A stretch of 64,000 bases of DNA from Bacillota bacterium. GTDB lineage: Bacteria; Bacillota; Clostridia; Lachnospirales; Lachnospiraceae. The DNA is taken from the NCBI GenBank assembly GCA_023437715.1, contig JAEZFK010000053.1, positions 62,001-126,000 on the forward strand, read 5' to 3'. A model generated the notes under the pieces. That model saw only the letters and a list, made by a program, of their open reading frames with translations, was not told the origin of the DNA and did no database searches. A program made the translations under genes and the position numbers. This document shows, piece by piece, positions 60,697 through 64,000 of the stretch (position 1 is the first letter of the stretch; every line of letters begins with the position of its first letter).

Positions 60697-61053
60697 ATGG
60701 ACTATTTAAAAGCATTTTTAGTCGGAGGAGCCATCTGTGCTCTTGTACAGATATTGATGGATAATACAAAATTAATGCCGGGGCGGATCATGGTCCTTCT
60801 GGTGGTGACAGGCAGCATTCTCGGGGCCCTGGGCATCTACCAGCCCTTTGCAGACTGGGCGGGAGCAGGAGCTACGGTTCCCCTTCTGGGCTTTGGCAAT
60901 AGCCTTTGGAAAGGGGTATGGAAGAGCATGAGCGAGGACGGGCTGCTGGGAATCTTCAAGGGAGGATTTACGGCAAGCGCGGTAGGGATTTCAGGAGCTT
61001 TGATTTTCGGATACCTGGGATCAATCATATTTAAGCCGAAAATGAAAAGCTGA
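60697..61053 (+). CDS. spoVAE: Stage V sporulation protein AE (AEb type)
   Basis: A 118-residue membrane protein homologous to the SpoVAC channel fold: AFLVGGAICALVQILMDNTKL and GAGATVPLLGFGNSLWKGVWK. It corresponds to the SpoVAEb subunit. The ATG at 60697 follows AAAGGAGA. It is the last gene of the forespore operon and is followed by a strong terminator; spoVAF/EA are not present here. Confidence 0.92.
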   Translation: MDYLKAFLVGGAICALVQILMDNTKLMPGRIMVLLVVTGSILGALGIYQPFADWAGAGATVPLLGFGNSLWKGVWKSMSEDGLLGIFKGGFTASAVGISGALIFGYLGSIIFKPKMKS

Positions 61054-61077
61054 TGGTTTATGTAAAAGATGAAAAGA

Positions 61078-61127
61078 AGAGAGCGTTTCATGATTACGTG
61101 TCATGGACGCTCTCTCTTATTTTTTAT
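61078..61127. terminator. Terminator after spoVAE
   Basis: AGAGAGCGT (61078-61086) and ACGCTCTCT (61107-61115) pair, with a T-rich stretch following. It separates spoVAE from the converging penicillin-binding protein gene. Confidence 0.85.
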
Positions 61128-61158
61128 TCTTTTATTCTTTATTTCCGGCAATCCCGAC

Positions 61159-63819
61159 TTAATACCGCGGCCATACCTGACCGGAGCCTCCGGAATTGGG
61201 ATTGGATGGTACATATCCGGGTCCATACTGCTGGGGCGACCCGATTGAGGAATCCTGATCCTCCCCGCCAGGAGAAATTATAATGGAATTGGCGGAATGG
61301 ATGGTGCAGTATCCCGGCATTGCAAATGGGGAATCATCCGTTTCTCCCGTTTCTCCCGGAGGAAGCACCATGAATACGGCGGTTGTCCGTTCCGGGCAAT
61401 AGGGAGTGGGCAGCTTGTGAGATATGGAACAGACCGTAGCTCTCACGTGGTTGTTGCACACATCTGTAGGAACTGTTCCCTTTGCAAAATATTCCGTGTA
61501 AATCGCATTTCCTCTGGGATCGTTGTCGCAGATTCCGGAGACGGCCAGCTTGCCGGATTTCCGGCAGATTTCCGCAGTTTCTATGCTGTCAGGCACCGTA
61601 AATCCGGGGTCAGACATGCCCTCGTGAACTCTTGTCATGATCTTCCGCCAGATGGCCTTATGGAAGGACGTGCCTCCATTCTGCTTCGTCAGCCTTTGAT
61701 TGTTGTCACAGCCCGCCCAGATGCCTGCTGTATAATAGGGCGTATAGCCCACAAACCAGATGTCGTTGTTGGCAGTGGTGGTACCGCTCTTTCCCGCATT
61801 GGACATGCCCGGTATGGCTGCGGCAGGGCTGGTAGAGCTAGGGCCTGCTCCGGCCCGGGCGAACTTCCTGCTGCTTACCATGGAGCCTGCCATGGCGTCG
61901 GTCAGAAGAAATGCGGTGGAATCCTTTAACACCCGGTGAGTCTCCGGCGTATTGTCAATTAAAACCTTTCCGTCGTGATCCAGAATCTTGGTAAAGAATC
62001 TGGGCTTTGTATAAACTCCGCCGTTGGCAATGGTAGCGAAAGCGTCGGTCAGCTCCAGATTGGAGACGCCGTCCGTGATTCCTCCCAGAGCCAGGGCAGG
62101 ATTGTAATCCGTGTCCGTTAAGGAGGTGATTCCGAAATTCTTCGCATATTCCACTCCGAGCTGAGGCGTTACGGTCTCCATAAGACAGCGGACAGCCACA
62201 ATATTCATGGAATAAACGATTCCATCCCGTATGCTGGAATAGCCCTGATAGCCGGAGCTGTACCAGTTGGAAAATGTCTTATTGCCTATGGTATAGGGAG
62301 CATCGTAATAAACGGTTCCTAAGGTAGCTCCGCAGGTGTCCATAGCAGGAGCAAAGGCGGTTAAGACCTTAAAGGTGGAACCTGGCTGGCGGAGAGTGTT
62401 GCTGGCCCTGTTTAAGGTCAGGCTGGCGGTTTTCTCCCCCCGGCCTCCGCTGATGGCTTTCACCTCTCCGGTTTTCTGGTCCATGATGACGAAAGAAGCC
62501 TGGGGCTGTAAGGTCTTGTGAAGGCTTTCTCCCAGAATGGTGTCCCCTTCCTTTACTACGGAGCTCTTAAATGCCTTTACATCGGCCTCTATCCCTTCCT
62601 CTGAATCATATAAGCCGTCAAATTCCGTATCCCCGTTATCCCTGTGGTAGCGCTTGATATGTTCCTCGGAATAATGGGTGGTGGTTCCATCCTTATCCGT
62701 TACGGAAAGCCTGTATTCAATGGAATATCTGGCAGCCGTATAGTTATCGGGATTGTTGATTTCTTCATCCACAATGGACTGGATATTGGGATCCTGGGTG
62801 GTATAAATGGAAAGACCGCCGCTGTAAAGCATGTTGTGGGCCTGAGTGTCGGTATATCCAAGCTTCTCCTCCATGGCCGCTATGACCTGTTCTACCAGTT
62901 CATCGGTAAAATAGCTGTATGGGCTGGAGGACTCCTTTGTCACGATATCCACATTCTGGATTCTGGAGTAGACGTCATCGGCCAGGGCGGCATCCTCTTC
63001 CTGCTTTGTGATATACCCCTGGTCATACATGTTCTGAAGAATGACCTTTTGCTTGTCCGAATTGGCCTTTTGCCCTGTGATGGGATTGAATTTTGACGGG
63101 TTCTGGGTAATGCCTGCCAGCACCGCGCATTCCGATAAGGTTAAGTCCGATACGTTCTTATTAAAATACCGTTTGGACGCCACCTTCACTCCCAGGGAAT
63201 TGTTGCCTAAGTTGATGGTGTTTAAGTAATTGGTTATGATCTGCTCCTTTGACATGGCCCCGTCTAATTTCACAGCCAGAAACCATTCCTGCAGCTTTCT
63301 TTCCAGACGCTCTCCAAAGCTCTTTTCCATACCGCCGCCAAAGACGCTGTTTTTTATGAGCTGCTGGGTGATGGTGCTTCCCCCGCCTGCGCTGGAATCC
63401 CCGGTCAGCACGCCCTTTACAGCTCTCATGATGGAGCGGAAATCAATGCCGTTGTGCTCCCAGAACCTGGCGTCCTCATAGGAGACAAAGGCGTTGACGA
63501 GATTTTTGGGAAGCTCATCATAGCTGGCTTCTTCCCGGTTGGAGCCTGCCGTCACCAGGGTTTCGGCGACATTGCCGGCGCTGTCGTAAACCGTTGATGC
63601 ATACTCGTTGGGAACAATGGTTGAGATATCCACGTCAGGAGTATTATCTATGATTCCTTTTATCATTCCGTATCCGATGCTGGCAGCTACAATGCAGCCG
63701 AACAGGCATAGCACAAAAACGCTTTTTAAAAATACAAGAAAGACCTTTGAGGTGTATTTTCTTGTTTTTGAATTAACAGACCGGATCCTTTTCTCTGTCG
63801 CTTGTTTGCCGTAATTCAT
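61159..63819 (-). CDS. Class A penicillin-binding protein (PBP1a type)
   Basis: An 886-residue bifunctional peptidoglycan synthase. It has a short cytoplasmic tail, a membrane helix (about 27-52), then a GT51 glycosyltransferase domain with VSYEDARFWEHNGID (catalytic Glu), GGGSTITQQLIKN and KLQEWFLAVKLD. The transpeptidase domain has RQPGSTFKVLTAF (SxxK nucleophile), SMN as SxN in IVYSMNIVAVR, and KSGTT. The C-terminal tail is Gly/Pro/Ser rich (from about residue 845). The ATG has AAAGGAGG upstream. All catalytic motifs are intact. Confidence 0.93.
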   Translation of the reverse strand: MNYGKQATEKRIRSVNSKTRKYTSKVFLVFLKSVFVLCLFGCIVAASIGYGMIKGIIDNTPDVDISTIVPNEYASTVYDSAGNVAETLVTAGSNREEASYDELPKNLVNAFVSYEDARFWEHNGIDFRSIMRAVKGVLTGDSSAGGGSTITQQLIKNSVFGGGMEKSFGERLERKLQEWFLAVKLDGAMSKEQIITNYLNTINLGNNSLGVKVASKRYFNKNVSDLTLSECAVLAGITQNPSKFNPITGQKANSDKQKVILQNMYDQGYITKQEEDAALADDVYSRIQNVDIVTKESSSPYSYFTDELVEQVIAAMEEKLGYTDTQAHNMLYSGGLSIYTTQDPNIQSIVDEEINNPDNYTAARYSIEYRLSVTDKDGTTTHYSEEHIKRYHRDNGDTEFDGLYDSEEGIEADVKAFKSSVVKEGDTILGESLHKTLQPQASFVIMDQKTGEVKAISGGRGEKTASLTLNRASNTLRQPGSTFKVLTAFAPAMDTCGATLGTVYYDAPYTIGNKTFSNWYSSGYQGYSSIRDGIVYSMNIVAVRCLMETVTPQLGVEYAKNFGITSLTDTDYNPALALGGITDGVSNLELTDAFATIANGGVYTKPRFFTKILDHDGKVLIDNTPETHRVLKDSTAFLLTDAMAGSMVSSRKFARAGAGPSSTSPAAAIPGMSNAGKSGTTTANNDIWFVGYTPYYTAGIWAGCDNNQRLTKQNGGTSFHKAIWRKIMTRVHEGMSDPGFTVPDSIETAEICRKSGKLAVSGICDNDPRGNAIYTEYFAKGTVPTDVCNNHVRATVCSISHKLPTPYCPERTTAVFMVLPPGETGETDDSPFAMPGYCTIHSANSIIISPGGEDQDSSIGSPQQYGPGYVPSNPNSGGSGQVWPRY

Positions 63820-63841
63820 AGGAAACCTCCTTTACCGGTAC

Positions 63842-63870
63842 ATTATACCAAAAATTGTCGTGCAATTCAA
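63842..63870 (-). promoter_or_regulatory. Promoter of the penicillin-binding protein gene
   Basis: On the minus strand: TTGAAT (63870-63865), 17 bases, TATAAT (63847-63842), 22 bases from the start codon. Confidence 0.7.
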
Positions 63871-63915
63871 CACTTACCATTTTCGGATAAAATATGGGCA
63901 AATATACATGAACTC

Positions 63916-63944
63916 TTGATTGCACGCCGTTTTATGGCTATAAT
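63916..63944 (+). promoter_or_regulatory. Divergent promoter for a gene beyond the window
   Basis: TTGATT (63916-63921), 17 bases, TATAAT (63939-63944). No start codon with ribosome site follows before the window ends, so the gene lies beyond it. Confidence 0.65.
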
Positions 63945-64000
63945 GGATGCAGTTGTTTATTCCCGCCAGGGCAAATATTTTGCAGCTTGGCAGAGGAAGA

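Overview
The window looks like a chromosomal stretch of a spore-forming, anaerobic, low-to-moderate GC Firmicute, most likely a Lachnospiraceae (Clostridium cluster XIVa, Lacrimispora/Hungatella-like). The reasons are strong AGGAGG ribosome sites, TTGACA/TATAAT promoters, a spoIIAA-spoIIAB-sigF operon running into spoVA genes, a spore photoproduct lyase, two Csp-like subtilases, ferredoxin-type and radical SAM proteins, and the gene content generally. The genus is an inference; no rRNA is present to settle it.

Layout. 1-6615: a type I-C CRISPR-Cas operon (cas3 cut by the window edge, then cas5c-cas8c-cas7c-cas4-cas1-cas2), a leader, and an almost empty array with one spacer between one good and one decayed repeat. 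6841-14640: an ABC importer (lipoprotein, fused double permease, ATPase) of the ferric/sugar-phosphate class, followed by a second binding lipoprotein, a YesM/LytS-type kinase and an AraC-type response regulator. The last three resemble a HptA-HptS-HptR three-component sensor. 14657-19413: MgtC-like protein, an extra RpoD-like sigma factor, a His-rich MarR regulator under three copies of one palindrome, a DUF1905 protein and a membrane GGDEF protein. 19620-26227: a CspC-like pseudoprotease, a radical SAM/SPASM protein and a BtuF/FecCD-type ABC importer, then a Gfo/Idh/MocA oxidoreductase. 26376-32384: TetR, Lon, DUF1858, two small genes, lgt and splB. 32492-40257: an L-ascorbate (ula) operon with its DeoR regulator and a repeated CGAACATA motif. 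The usual decarboxylase UlaD is absent, while an unknown propeller-like gene and a TalC-type transaldolase are present. 40411-44030: a ferredoxin-like protein behind a palindrome at about -41.5, a second CspC-like pseudoprotease, a NUDIX hydrolase and tRNA-Ala(CGC)/tRNA-Val(CAC).

44186-50517 is the most unusual part. A gene for a taurine/nitrate-type ABC substrate-binding lipoprotein is split into an N-terminal piece (49497-50309) and a C-terminal piece (45233-45442). Between them lies a roughly 4.07 kb element that carries a large serine recombinase with an extra C-terminal winged helix, a 55-residue ORF and a flavin amine oxidase. The two junctions share an imperfect 15-bp direct repeat, and one junction is a near-perfect 26-bp palindrome. 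Precise removal would restore the gene in frame. I read this as a small site-specific integrative element with metabolic cargo; whether it ever excises is not shown.

50723-61053: Cof-type HAD phosphatase, YerC/TrpR-like regulator, DUF1836 protein, RidA, FolC, a 46-residue ORF, a TPR membrane protein, then the forespore operon spoIIAA-spoIIAB-sigF, a 53-residue membrane protein, and spoVAA-AB-AC-AD-AE. 61159-63819 is a class A penicillin-binding protein on the minus strand, with divergent promoters at the window end.
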